Assembly (NCBI GenBank): GCA_030159075.1
Contig: BROG01000153.1
Location: 919,501-983,500, forward strand
Origin: Atrina japonica
Taxonomy: Eukaryota; Mollusca; Bivalvia; Pterioida; Pinnidae
DNA: 64,000 nt
Direction: 5' to 3'
The translations under genes and the position numbers were made by a program. Below the pieces are notes generated by a model. It saw only the letters and a program-made list of their open reading frames with translations. It searched no databases and was not told where the DNA came from. This document shows positions 12,261-27,200 of the stretch, piece by piece (the first letter of the stretch is position 1; each line of letters begins with the position of its first letter).

Positions 12261-15200
12261 CTGAAAATTAAATGATTTAAATCACAATTAACAACGTTAT
12301 ACACTCTAACTCACCTACTGTTATATTGTATATGAAATACTTATACTTCTGAACAGTTTCACTTTTAGTCCTAGCTCTAGTGCTATATCCATCATACACT
12401 CTATCTCGTCCACTGTTATACTGTATATGAAATACTATGAAACTTGTAAATGACGACCTCCTTAGGGACACAAGAAAACCGGTCTTTATAACGAGTTGGT
12501 CTTTATATAGAGGTGGATTTGTACACAAATGATTCTATTGGGGACAACAAAAAATGGTCTTTGGAACCAGGTGGTCTTATGCACAGGTGGTCACTAAAGC
12601 AGGTTTTGCTGTACTTACACTTCTTATCTGTTTCACTTTAAGTCCTAGTTCCAGTGCTATATTCATCATAAAATCTATCTCGCTCACTGTTATATTGCAT
12701 ATGAAATACTTACACTTCCGATCTGTTTCACTTTAAGTCCTAGCTCTAGTGCTATATCCATCATACACTCTATCTCGCCCACTGTTAGGTTATGAAGTGG
12801 AAATGGCATCTCTTGTTCATTCTGATCATCTCTGAATTCACTGCAATATAATTATTTTGAGATATTTCACTCAGAAAAAATTATTCCCAGATATTTGAGT
12901 TGGCCCCTAAGTCTGCGATAACTTTATATTTACCAACATATATTTATCAGTACCATATACACTTTTGTACCTACTGGTACAAGCAAGACGCCTGAGTCCA
13001 GTTTCAGACATGACTTTTCCAACTTAACTTTGGAAAAATGACTTCTGATTTTTTGCCTACAGATTAGGACTTGTCTATAGTTTGAAAATTTACACCAGTA
13101 AATCTTAGTAAATTAAAGCAAGTATCATTAGTATATAGAGAATATAACACTACAAGCTGTAGCCATGGTTTCTGATTATATGCAAAAGAATCTTAAATTG
13201 ACAAATTGCTTTAATTTGTGCTTTTTCTTGGTATTAATGGTGTCTTTTCAGCTTTGGGCGACAAAATGTCCAGACAGCCAATGTCAAACCCAAAGCATGA
13301 AATGAGATTCATGTGAAATACATGTGAACAGAATTTGGCTGTGTACCATTACCATGACCTTGTGACTTAGAAAATGAGTCAAAATTTCAGTTTCTGTGAT
13401 GTAATGCTGCCACTGTTGAAATACTGTTAACATGGATGTTTCTGTGCATTGTTAATTACGTTATTTTTTTTTTACGCCATACCACAACTTACTGCGAGCA
13501 GTCCTGTATTTTAAGATCATTCTTAGCACAACTATGGGGCTGGTACACAAGGGTAATTGACATGATATTATGGGTATTTATTGTAAATTGCCTCCACATG
13601 TAATTTTCACGTTTACAGTACCTTGTTTTCTAACAAGAAAAAAAAAAGGAAAAAAAAACATGGTTACATCGCACCTGGGACCCCCCCCCCCCCCCATACA
13701 CCCACCGATCTTATGCAAATAAACCAGCACGCTTAGCTGACATAAGATACTTAGTTTCCCGACAACTATTATGATGTAGAGAAGACACATATACAAAAGA
13801 GTTGAGAATTTCTTCACTGTCAACTGGAGGAGTTATAGATTTTGAAGTCATATATATATATATATAACATTTAAATACCTCATACGTTCTTTCATTTTAA
13901 TCCTAAAATTATCGCTGCAGAACAAAGATTTGGCCTCAGCATCCTCTATTGGTTTATTTCCTCTTTGTTTTTCTGTAAATACATGTTAATACAGTAAAGT
14001 TAGAGACAAAGTAAAGTGGCTTGATTTCAGTATATCTTTTCTGTGTTGTTTTGTTATGTCACAGTTATGTCATTATACTGTAAACTGGAATATTTTGGCC
14101 AATTTGGCTACCCTTTTGAAATGGCCAAAATTAAACCATCCAAAATATTTACAGTCATGGTCGACTCGATGGCTGAAAGTTCCGGATTCGTTTCTAACAT
14201 TAACCTTGAAACATTTTTAATGTTAACTTTCATAGCGAGAATGCTACTGCTGTTCATGTACATGAATATATTTTTAACCATAACGTGAGTAAATTAAGTA
14301 AAGATGTTTTAAAATGATAAATGGCCAAAATTTAACTTCCCAAAAAGTAACCCTTCATTTTACGAAGTGGCCAAATTTTAGCAACGCCAAAATATTTATG
14401 TCACTTTTTCATAGATATTTTTACATTCATGCAGTTTTCTGAAGCAACCAGAAACCAGAATGTAAAAATTTAAATCTGTGGTTAGATAACTCATCAACCC
14501 CTGAAAACAATGGACTCTTCTATTAATCAATGACTTAGGCAAGTCCAAATGTGTCTTTAAGGGTGAATGAGTTAATAGTATTATTTACCTTCCTCAGTCT
14601 GGCCTTTTGGTTTGGAGAACATTCTTTTGTACATATCTTTCTCCAATAGTTTGAAGTTGTTCATATCCCTGTAAGAAAATATTGAACACAACTGAAATCG
14701 TACCTCTGTACATAGATACAGATATTATATTGTAAACCTAGAATTGTCTGCTCCTTTTTAATTTTCTCCATTTATGCCCTTAGTTGAGAGGGAGAATTTA
14801 AAATGAAGGCATATTTATTTTCAAGCTACATGTAAAAAATGCCATCCATTAGACTATAGTGATTAAGGGCGAATTTAAGACGTGGTGACAGGGATTTTCC
14901 AAACTTCTAAAATTTGGGTCCAGGGTCCAAAAAATTGTGAAAAATATGACATTTTAACCAGAACATAAAAATCTAAATTGGGACATTTGTTTGAAAATAC
15001 TTTATTCTTTATTCTGAAACACCAAATTGGGAATTTTTGCATATATTTTTGGAAAATACAAGCCATTTTGTAACTGGACCCAAAACAGGCCTAGCAATAT
15101 CACTGGGTGAATATGTTTTCTGTCCTAAAAGGACAAAAAAAAAAAAAAAACAGGGGCAAAAATTTCCAGTTGAACAGTAACAGTATACTTAGACCATCAT

Positions 15201-18200
15201 AAAAATTCATCTGTTTCAGGTTTCACTACCAGTAGTTTGAAGAGGTGAGTCGGTCTGTATAAAATATCCATTCCTAACAGAGGGAAAAGAAAAAAAATTA
15301 AAACAAAAACTGTCATACTAATTGAGTTATTAACCACATACACACTTACCTTTCCAGTTTTTTTAATTCTTCATTGATATCGGGGTTATTAGGATTTATT
15401 TTCTTTGCTCTAAGCAGCATGTCCTTAGATCTGTCAAACTCGGATAAACTATGTAATGCCTTCAATAAAATAAAAAACATAAATTTGTAATTCTCAGAAT
15501 ACTGACTTATCTGTTACAATATTTTGTCAAAACAAACATTTTTCAAGCTGTTTTTTATGTGACTGAGTAGTTTATTGTAACATCAGCCACTAATTTATGC
15601 ATTGTTCAGTGTTCCCAGACACACAAAAACCTGCGCGAATCACAAAAACAAAACAAAACACTCTACATGCATTCGCGTGTAGTGGATGCCTATCACATTT
15701 ATATCATTTATATTGTCATATAGCGATGGCAGTTTTACTTTGTAAATAGTGTCAGCAATTATAAAACAATTTATCCTCAAAACTGATGTGTTTGTTTGTT
15801 TATTGTTGTTTAACATCCCACTCAAGAATCTTTCATTCATATGGAGACATCACCAAATGCCGGTGAAGGGCTTCAAATTTTGGCCTATGCTTGGCACTTA
15901 CGTCCATTGAGCAGCGAGGGTTCTTTAATGTGCCGACAACTACTGTGACATGGGACCTCGGTTTTTAATGTCTCATCCGAAGGACAGGAAACCAACCTGC
16001 CGCTGGCTGGACACAAACTCATGATCCCTTGATCAAGAGTCGAGTATGCTACCGACTGAACCAGGCCGGCTCTCCTCAAAATTGAGTGTTTGTGTATGTA
16101 ACTAACACTCTTTCCAAGACCTTCCCAACTTCAAAGATGACCACAAGATTCTTATCAGTTGAAGGTCAGTTCCAATGAAAGCAGCTTGCAGTGTCCAGAC
16201 TGAAGACTTCAACATCACAATCGGATGCCAAGACAAAGGAATGATTTGAAATCTTTACAGTTTTTGATTATGAAACTTTTACACAGTATCTAAATACTCT
16301 TGAATCCCAATGCTATCATAACAAGCAAGTTCAACAGTTGTCAATAAATGCTGAACACAGTGTATTATCCACACATGATGTCACAATTTATATACATGTA
16401 TTGACATCAGATCCACAGGCACATGTGTCTATTAAAGGAGGTGAGATGAGTGACATAAAATTTTTCTTTTTGCTTTTGATTTGATTTTATGTATTTGTAA
16501 CCCTGGTTTGTGTCCTTGTACCCCTATTTTTGTTACCGATGGGGTACAAAAAACCCTATTCTAAAAAAGCAGTGGGAACACTGTTATTAAAGGTCATATG
16601 TCCTGTGTGTTTGTATCCTATGGCACCCTTTTAGTGACATACAATACAGTATATTTTTTATTATATTGTGTGAACAGTTTAGTTATATTGTGCACACAGT
16701 TTAACAAATATTATATTGTGTACACAGTTTAGTTATATTGCTTGGTTTAAATATATTGTGCACAGTTTAATATTCATTATACTGTGCACAGTTTAGTTAT
16801 ATTGTGTGCACAGTTTAGTTATATTGTGTGCAGTTTAGTTATATTGTGCACAGTTTAGGTATATTGTGTGCAAAATTTAACTATACTGTGTGCAGTTTAT
16901 TTATATAGAGCAGAGTTTAGCTATATTGTGCACAGTTTAGTTATACTGTGTGCACAGTTTAGTTATACTGTGTGCAGTTTAGCTATTTTGAGTGCACATT
17001 TTAGTTATATTGTGCACACAGTTTAGCTATATTGTGCACATAGTTTAACTATATTGTGCATGCAGTTTAACTATATTGTGCACATAGTTTAACTATATTG
17101 TGCATGCAGTTTAACTATATTGTGCACATTTAACTATATTGTGCATGCAGTTTAACTATATTGTGCACATAGTTTAACTACATTGTGCACATAGTTTAAC
17201 TATATTGTGCATGCAGTTTAACTATATTGTGCACATAGTTTAACTATATTGTGCACATAGTTTAACTATATTGTGCATGCAGTTTAACTATATTGTGCAC
17301 ATAGTTTAACTATTTTGTGCATGCCAGTTTATATTATTGTGCACATAGTTTAACTATATTGTGCATGCAGTTTAACTATATTGTGCACATAGTTTTAACT
17401 ATATTGTGCATGCAGTTTAACTATATTGTGCACATAGTTTAACTATATTGTGCATGCAGTTTAACTATATTGTGCACATAGTTTAACTATATTGTGCACA
17501 TAGTTTAACTATATTGTGCATGCAGTTTAACTATATTGTGCACATAGTTTAACTATATTGTGCATGCAGTTTAACTATATTGTGCACATAGTTTAACTAT
17601 ATTGTGCATGCAGTTTAACTATATTGTGCACATAGTTTAACTATATTGTGCATGCAGTTTAACTATATTGTGCACATAGTTTAACTATATTGTGCATGCA
17701 GTTTAACTATAAATTGTGCACATAGTTTAACTATATTGTGCACATAGTTTAACTATATTGTGCATGCAGTTTAACTATATTGTGCACATAGTTTAACTAT
17801 ATTGTGCACATAGTTTAACTATATTGTGCATGCAGTTTAACTATATTGTGCACATAGTTTAACTATATTGTGCATGCAGTTTAACTATATTGTGCACATA
17901 GTTTAACTATATTGTGCATGCAGTTTAACTATATTGTGCACATAGTTTAACTATATTGTGCATGCAGTTTAACTATATTGTGCACATAGTTTAACTATAT
18001 TGTGCATGCAGTTTAACTATATTGTGCACATAGTTTAACTATATTGTGCACATAGTTTAACTATATTGTGCATGCAGTTTAACTATATTGTGCACATAGT
18101 TTAACTATATTGTGCTCACAGTTTAACTATATTGTGTGCACAGTTTAACTATATTGTGTGCACAGTTTAACTATATTGTGTGCACAGTTTAACTATATTG

Positions 18201-21200
18201 TGCTCACAGTTTAACTATATTGTGTGCACAGTTTAACTATATTGTGTGCACAATTTAACTATATTGTGTGCACAGTTTAACTATATTGTGTGCACAGTTG
18301 AGCTATATCTGAATAGTTAAGAAGAGGGGCCTTATGTCACTCACCTGGCAAATTTGTTCAACAGAGTTTTTGAAAATCACCGGTCTTCCCAGAAAAACCA
18401 GTAAATTTTACAAAAGTCTGGTGAAATCTATCTGATAACTGGTCCATATAACCAGTAATTTTCCATTTCTTTGCAACTGTGTATATATACAGACCAGTAA
18501 AAAAATTGTCTTTGACCAGTGGAATTCCTTTATTCATTGGTCAAGTTGACCAGTAATTTTTTTATATTTCAAAATGTCTGGTTCAACATTGCATAAGAAG
18601 TCAAAATGTCTAGAAGATTTTCTGTCTTATTGTCAATTTCCAAAGATGTTTCCAGTTGTGACTCCTTTTGGAGCCCCTATGTATATTAGCCCCTTAACAA
18701 TCATTATGCGACTTTATATGGGGATAGTTCCTGCAAAATTTTGCTCAACCATTTATTTTTTAAATTTATGTCTAAAAGTTGCCTGTGACCTTAACCTTCG
18801 ACCCCATGACCCTGACACTTTATCAAACTATTGATCCTCAATTGAAATCTGATCATAAACGACCGTATGGCGAGTACTTCAAATGACCTATGGTATGGTT
18901 TTATACAAATGGCTTATTATCCCAAAACTTTTGTATACAAAGATACACTAGCAAATTGTTAGGAATTATTTAAATATCTTTGTGATAATGTTTCAATATC
19001 ACAGGCTCAACCGAAACAGAAAATACTAGTTTTTCGTCAACTTTGTTTTACTTCTTCTCAAGAACCAATGGGCCAGTTTCAAGCAAACTTTCCAGGAACT
19101 ATCCATGTATGAAACCACATAACTTTTGAAAATGTAAAGGGCCTGAGATCCATAGGACTCCAAAGGGGGCAAAAAGGGGGCCAAAACTTGGTACATCTTT
19201 TCATAAACCGAATGGATGATTAGGTTTCTTTCAAATTTGGAATACATCATTGTCAAGTACAATATCTACAATTTTTTTAATGAAAATGAAATCTTTACAT
19301 AAACGACGAGCCTTTGGTGAGCACTTCAAATGACATAGGATTTGGTTTTACACAAGTGGCTTGTTAATTCAATTGATATTGTCTGATTCACATAAGATTG
19401 CAATGCAGAGTAACCTTTTGATTTTCATACAGATGATTCTATTCACTTTTCAGTCGGGGCAAACTGCACAGGAAAACATTTTATTCCTCATTGGATACTC
19501 TCTTATGTTTGGTGACAAGTAGCAACGATTACTCTAGTCAGTATAATTTTAATGGTATCCTTTATTACCTTAAACTTAAATTCATCCAGATCAAGGAAGG
19601 CTTCACAAGACTCCACCCACCACATTATATGGATTTTCTATAGACATTTTGTATCCAAAAATATATTCTAATGCACTCTGTTTGCTTCATGTTATTTCAT
19701 TGGTCGATGACGCTGAAAGCGATTCACTGCTTGTTTTTATATATGATGTCTCACAAAGTTCTGCTGACCAACTTCAATGCACTTGCTAAACTTTACTGTT
19801 TACATATTTTATAGTACAATGCATATTGAAACCTTCTTTTACTGTCTAGAGTTCCTTGCTTAAAATACTAAACATAATCAAAGTACTGAAAGTACTGATA
19901 CGAGTTGATGGTAATCATAAGTTTTAATGAGGTATAATACACTCAGTATACTGAATACAGAATCTCATCAGTTAAGATCATGTGAATGAGTAATGATGCA
20001 ACTTCTATGTCCAACTTCACAGACAGATCTTGTCAATACACAGTAAGGGAAACTTGACCAAAACTCATTTGCATATTAATCGTGCGCAAGAATTGTTAAC
20101 AGTCCAGTCTATCACTGTTAATGTCAATTCTATCACAAGAGTATAAGGGTAAAAAATAATTGAAAAGTGACATTCTAAAGCAAATTTATAATATCTTAAG
20201 ATTCATAAAGGATGCCGAAGTGACCTTTAATGGCATATATTTCAACAAGTCTTGTAGACCTATATTTTTCTATAACTATATTTTCGTCATTTTAAAAAGC
20301 AAAAATATACAAATAAAAGTGTGATTTGGAAATTTCAATCTTCAAGTTGAGTTTATGTTGCTGAAATGCACATACATGTGTAATTTTGCGTCAATATAAT
20401 GTGTTATTAACCCCATACTGCAAAATGTGCTTTGACTTGTTCCCATTAAACAACTTAGCATAACATAACTGCGTTGATGTTCCATCAACTCGTAAAAACT
20501 ATATCGTATCACTAAATCGGTATCGAAATTAATAAATCCATATGATAAATCAGTATCTATTTTTAAGCGCATCAATATACTCATTAAAGTACATGAAGTA
20601 ATTTGGCCATAGATAAAGGAAGGAGCCAGCATAAGTCAACATTTAATGTCATTACTGTCATTAAAATGGTAATTTAAAATGCGCAGGCATTAGAATAGGG
20701 TTACCATGTGACTATTTTACAAAAACTGACAGGGTATTGGTGATTCCCCTGATAGAAATATCAGTTTCACCGAGAGGCTATATAACTAAACTCTGCACAC
20801 AATGTAACTAATCTGTGTGCACAATATAACAAAATTGTGCACAATATAGCTAAACTGTGCAACAATATAATAAAAAATACACTGTTTTCTGTCACTAAAG
20901 GGTTGCCATAGTATCCAGTGGAAATGTAAAAATAACAAGCATATTTGAGACTGACTTTTGTTAACATGGTGTGTGTGACCTAGTAGGTAAACTCATTTAA
21001 ATTTACAGCATTGTTTTTCTGTTTGTTTTCTGTTTATTATTTGTAGGCTGTCAGCATAACAATTTCAACATTGTTCTGTTAAGCATTTATCCATTTGGGT
21101 CTTGTTCTATACTAACAGCTGTATCCTTCATTTCAGTATAGTGAATGCTGTGCACAAATATCATCATCATCATTACTAATATCATCATCATTATCATCAT

Positions 21201-24200
21201 CATCGTCATCATCATCAATAACATCATTATCACTAACACCATCATCATCACTAACCTGTCATCATCACTAACATCATCATTATCAATAACATCATCACTA
21301 TCAATAACATCATCACTAACATCATCTTTGTCATCATCATCATCATCATCACTAACATCATCATCACTAACATCATCATCATCATCAAAGTAATCAATTG
21401 ATGATGATGATTACCATAATATTTCCTATCAATTTCAGTATAACTAGCTTTTACGGATACTGTCAATTTGAGCCAACATATTTCACTTACTTTCCCATAC
21501 AAATACAATGCTCGCATGTTATTAGATTCAATCTCCATGGACTTTTTACACCAAGTTATACATCTAGCTGGCTGACACTGTTTAGTACAGCAGACAGCCA
21601 TGTTGAGGTAAACTTTCAGCAGAGATTCCTGTTGTTCTTGTTCTTCTGCACTATTCTTTAGTTGGCATTCTTCCAGAACATGAGCGCACTAAATCCAAAA
21701 AAAAAAAAAATGTTACAAAATAATGTAATGAACCTACTTATAGTCCCAAATAAAAATTGAGGAAATGGCCCTGTAAAGATTCTAGATCAAAAATGTAATG
21801 GACGTTTAAATTCCTAAATGAGATGAGATGTAATAAATGTTTACATTTTAGAACAGAAATGAAATGGATTTTAACATTTATAGATGTTTTCATTCTAGAT
21901 CACAGGTAATGTAAAGGATATATACATTCTAGATCAGAAATGAAATGGACGTTAACATTCTAGATAAGAAATGTAATGGAAGTTTACATTCTAGATCATA
22001 CAAAATTACCTGAACCTGTTTACATTTCTAGATCAAAAGAAATACAATTGACCTGTTAACATTTCTTGTTTAACACATTTGATCTTAAACATGACCACAT
22101 GTCCACACCTACTGATGTTCATTATACAATGTATTAACTCATCAACACAGTGAATACCTAAACTCAAATTTAGACTTACCAATATTAGTTAATAGTATGT
22201 TCCACTTTCATAAAATAGGGGTAGAGTGATGTCAGGTATCGTCGAAGCGGCAGATGTTACCGGACATTATTTTAAAATCAAATTATGCAATAATTGCTGA
22301 GAATTTTTTCCCTTAAAATGCACTATATTGCTTTGTTTGTATTTCATTTCTCTTTCAGAGATCCATCAGCTCGAGCAACTGTCAAACCATTATGTCCTGA
22401 AGCCTTTTCAATTTACTTCTCCTATGGGTGTCATTCCTTACGCATGTGCATAAAATTGAAGTCTTATAAGCCAATGGATACCATCGGTATTAAAATTGTT
22501 ATTTCTGCTATGCCAGTCTAATACATAAACATAAACTATTGCTTTTTAGCCGAGTGGGCTTGATGTAGGGTGTGTTTGATTGGAAATATTGGGCAGTCCG
22601 ATTACAGCCGATTAAATTTTGTTGTTATCGGGTATCACCGGATGCATGTTTATAAAATTGTTTATTTTAATTTTGGATGCCTTTCGGTATTTCATAAGAT
22701 AAAGAAGAATCAGTTTGAGCATTTTTTAACAAGCTTAGCCATACAGATATACAGAGAGGTCTATGTGAAGTAAATTTCATCAACATGCTTGGAGAACTGG
22801 AAGTAGAGGGACGGGAATTTAAGCATGATCACTCTAACCATTTAAATGTCACATTCACATGGACAATGGTACAATGTCACACATTCATTGTCATTTCTTT
22901 GTCTTATCACTCTGATATACTATTTTCTGCATAACTTATTCATAAATTTTCTGCATTTCAATAAAATGATTAAAGTGTCCAGTAATACCCTACAAACTGT
23001 CCCGACGAATGTGTCGGATTACAACCTCCTCAAGTCAATCAAATGCACCCTAGTTATCTTCGTGACTTGTCATAGTGAACAGGAGATGATGTTTGTCCAA
23101 TAACCCCGACTGTTTTACAATGTACTATGACCTTAGATCATTTAGTCAAGAGACACAATATGAAAATTGCCTTTGGTGTCCAGTAATACCCGACATCGCT
23201 CTAATTGAATTATTATTTCAAGTAGTACAATTATTGTAAACTTTGTTTCTGACTCGAACATCCCTGAATTCTGACACAGGTCTTTTTCCGGGAAGAGACC
23301 AATGGTCTTCAGCAAATGCAATATAAACTGGTAAACTTTCTCACAAAAATCAGCTACGGTTCCAGTGGGGCTCGAACCTGCACTGACCAGAAGTGAAAGA
23401 CTTCATGGTTCAAAACATGACAACAGGTGTATAAAGAAAGCAAAGAACACATATTCACTTACCTTTCTGTAATGCTGGTACGCTTTATGATAATGTTTAT
23501 TATCATACATAAGTTTGCCTTCCTGCAATATACGATTTTACATGATTGTCATTTGAACATGTTCAAGATTCTTTTTCACAGATTTTCATAGACTTCAATT
23601 TTCTTCATCACAAAATATTACAACACTCTTTGTCTTAAAATGCACATTAACTGAATAAAGACATATGCATAAATGGAGATACAATAGTCCATAAAAAGAA
23701 TGAATGACAACCCTACCTATATTGTATTGGAAATAAAAACATAAAATAAAAATCCTACCAACATTGCCACATTTTGAAAATCAATTTTATTAGAACCAGA
23801 TCATACTGTTAACATGACCTAAATATGAGTATCAGAATATAGTTCAGATTTCAAAATTGACGTTTACCGGTTTGTGTGTTTGATGAACTGAAATTTACCT
23901 GTTGTGTTTTATAAACTGACATTTACCTGTTTGTGTGTTTTATAAACTGACATTTACCTGTATGTAGGTTTTATAAACAGACATTTACCTGTTTGTGTGT
24001 TTTGTAAACTGCCATAACCTGGCTGAAGTCAATTTTTCTTCTCTCTTCCTGAAACAAATTATTTGAAAAATGATAATGCACATTTTTACTGTATAAATAT
24101 CAATAAACTATAATGAAATAAATTGTAAATATATAAACATAATACCAAATTTTTAGTTCTGCAAAAAAAAAAAAAAAAAAAAAAAATATGGCCAAAACAA

Positions 24201-27200
24201 ATGCTTAAGACGATCGTTTCTTTCAGTAAGACTTCATCACTTGAGCATGCATTGTCAATTCTTCTTCAACAAATTATCGCAACTTCAGTATGGAAACCTG
24301 TATAGAAAGTATGTACAAACAACTTAAAATACTGTACTTTAACCCATTCACCCCTAAAGACATATTTGGACTGGTCTAAGCCATTGATTAACAGAAGAAT
24401 CCACTGTTTTTCAGGAGTTGACGAGTCAAGCAATGTAAAAAGTACAAATACTTTTAACCAAATTGGTAGACTGACTTAAAATGACTGTATGATCAAAATG
24501 TACCCTCTGATACAGTAGAACCTGTCTTGAAAGACCAGTCATAAAAGATCCATCTGTCTTTTGAGACCACATTCTGAAAACCACATAGTTAAACAAGGCA
24601 TCACAAGTGGTACTAATCCCCTCGCAACAGAAATACTGTACAATACCTGTAGAGCGCTGACAATAATATTTCAATGAAATAATCAAAGGGCAATAACTCT
24701 GTAAATAAGGGAGGGCTGATTACGAAATGCAAACTCTTCCGAGATATTACCATAGTAAACCCTTGTATCAAGTTTCGTGAAATTCCGTTCAGAAATATAT
24801 TTGTTTGAGTGCTGACAAGAAGTGTAACATACGTACGTACTTACGTACACACATAAGTATGATCCTAATCCTATATTCCCTCCTAACTTCCTTTGCGAAG
24901 GGATATTAATCCTTAGAGTAAAACCTTTTTTTTTGAGAGACCACCTGTCTTCAGAGACATTTTAGTGGCAGAATCCACTATATTGCTTTTATAAAAAAAC
25001 AAAATTGTTCCTGTAAATTAACTACTGGTATATCAGTTTTCACTATATTCAAGTTTGACTGTGCAGTAATGAAAACTGTCTGTACTGTTAATTGTTGTTT
25101 TCTAATACATGTACAGTCAAACTTGTATATAAAGACCGTTATGGGGAAATTACAAAAACGGTCTTTATAGACAGGTGGTCTTTATATAAAGGGTCACATG
25201 AGATATGAAATCCAAGTTATCGGAGATGACTTTCATTATTTCCAACTACATATTTCTTCCATGGTTAGATATTTCATTTAGTAATTAAATGTATATTGTA
25301 TTTATTTACTAAAGGGATTTTCCTGACTCCAGGGTCTGGAAAACTGGAAAATATTCATTTTTTTTTAAAATTCCAAATTGGGAATTTTTGCATCTTTTTG
25401 GGAAAATACAAGCCATTTTTGCATTGGGAAGGGTCCTGAAACCATACCAAAAATAGTCATAGAAAATTCCTGTAGCTAATACATGCATAACATGTAAATT
25501 ATGAAAAAAAAAAAATAACAATGAAATAATTCAATGTTTTAAATAATTTAAATTAATTTATGATGTAATTGAATTTTACATGTACATCGAGGATACGGCA
25601 CATTATTAAAACTGAAACAAATATCTAAAATGTGCTCAAAGTCGGTGGTCTGTGTTGTTAAGTCACACGAGCCAGAAGTGTAAGAATGTACAGAAAGATG
25701 TAGACAGTTGAATTTTATTTAATTATCATTTTATTAGACGTAATCCAATGCTACGAGCGCCGGCGATTTTACTCTTTGGATTGAGATGTTGACTTGCTAA
25801 TCAAGTGATGTTCGATTAGTTACAGCATTCCAGAATACAAGAAAACAAATCATCAATCATTTAGCGATGATATTTCAATGCTCCTGTTTGTAAAAACACC
25901 TTGTCACCAAGTGTGTTCTCTCTAAAAAATTTTCTTGTAAGTCTTAGTATCTCGCCGATTAAGTAATCATCACCGGAAACTTTGGTCATAAGTTGATGAT
26001 TGAAAACAAAACATCAATCAGTCAGCGATGATTGTTAGTTCCTGGTTGTAAAAACACCCTGTCATAAAGCACGTCCGAGTGCCTAATTACTACCCGGGAC
26101 GTTAATTGACACCTCCAGGTGTGTTGTGACTGTCAAAGCATCGTGTATTGCGCCATGTTGTTGATTAAGTCTCGAATTGTCCCGCGAGAATTATCTACGA
26201 GTTATCTCCCTTCCAAGAGTAGTAAATGTATAAGCAGTCACTATTTGCAAGTAGGACAACCACCGGCGGACAAAATACAGCGGTCGCGTAAGGCAGGTGG
26301 TCGCTATATAGGGGGCAAATATATAGTAATTCTCAAGGGGCAGTCCAAATATGGTCGTTATGGACAGGAAGTCGTTATATGAGGGGGATCGCTAAGGCAA
26401 GTTTGACTGTACATGTAATATGTTGTTATATGAAGTACAGGTAGCTAATAATATACAGTAATTACAAAATGATAAGTACAGACTTACTTCTGACAAGAAG
26501 TTGAAGTCCTCCACTCCAGCATGCTCTACAAAACTGAGCAACTCCACAACAAACAGCACTGAAAAAAAACAACAAGCTGAATCTCCAACATCATGTACCC
26601 AGCGTACATAGTCAATCTATAAAATACCATACCCAGGGTACATAGTCAATCTATAAAATACCATACCCATGGTACATAATCAATCTATAAAATACCATAC
26701 ACAGGGTACATAGTCAATCTATAAAATACCATACCCAGGGTACATAGTCAATCTATAAAATACCATACCCAGGGTATATAGTCAATCTATAAAATACCAT
26801 ACCCAGGGTATATAGTCAATCTATAAAATACCATACCCAGGGTACATAGTCAATCTATAAAATACCATACCAATGGTACATAATCAATCTATAAAATACC
26901 ATACCCAGGGTATATAGTCAATCTATAAAATACCATACCCAGGGTATATAGTCAATCTATAAAATACCATACCCATGGTACATAATCAATCTATAAAATA
27001 CCATACCCAGGGTACATAGTCAATCTATAAAATACCATACCCATGGTACATAATCAATCTATAAAATACCATACCCAGGGTACATAGTCAATCTATAAAA
27101 TACCATACCCATGGTACATAATCAATCTATAAAATACCATTACCTGGGTACAAAGGTCACTTAAGTGGAATCTCAATTTATAAATCAAAGTTCCCCTAGG

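Noticed and set aside
22294..22521. 75-residue open frame in FKBP6 intron 8
   Set aside because: No recognisable domain, and it lies on the strand opposite to the host gene without splice or promoter support.
26605..27150. Regular 34-bp repeats resembling a CRISPR array
   Set aside because: There are no unique spacers, the repeats are contiguous, and the array lies in a eukaryotic intron.
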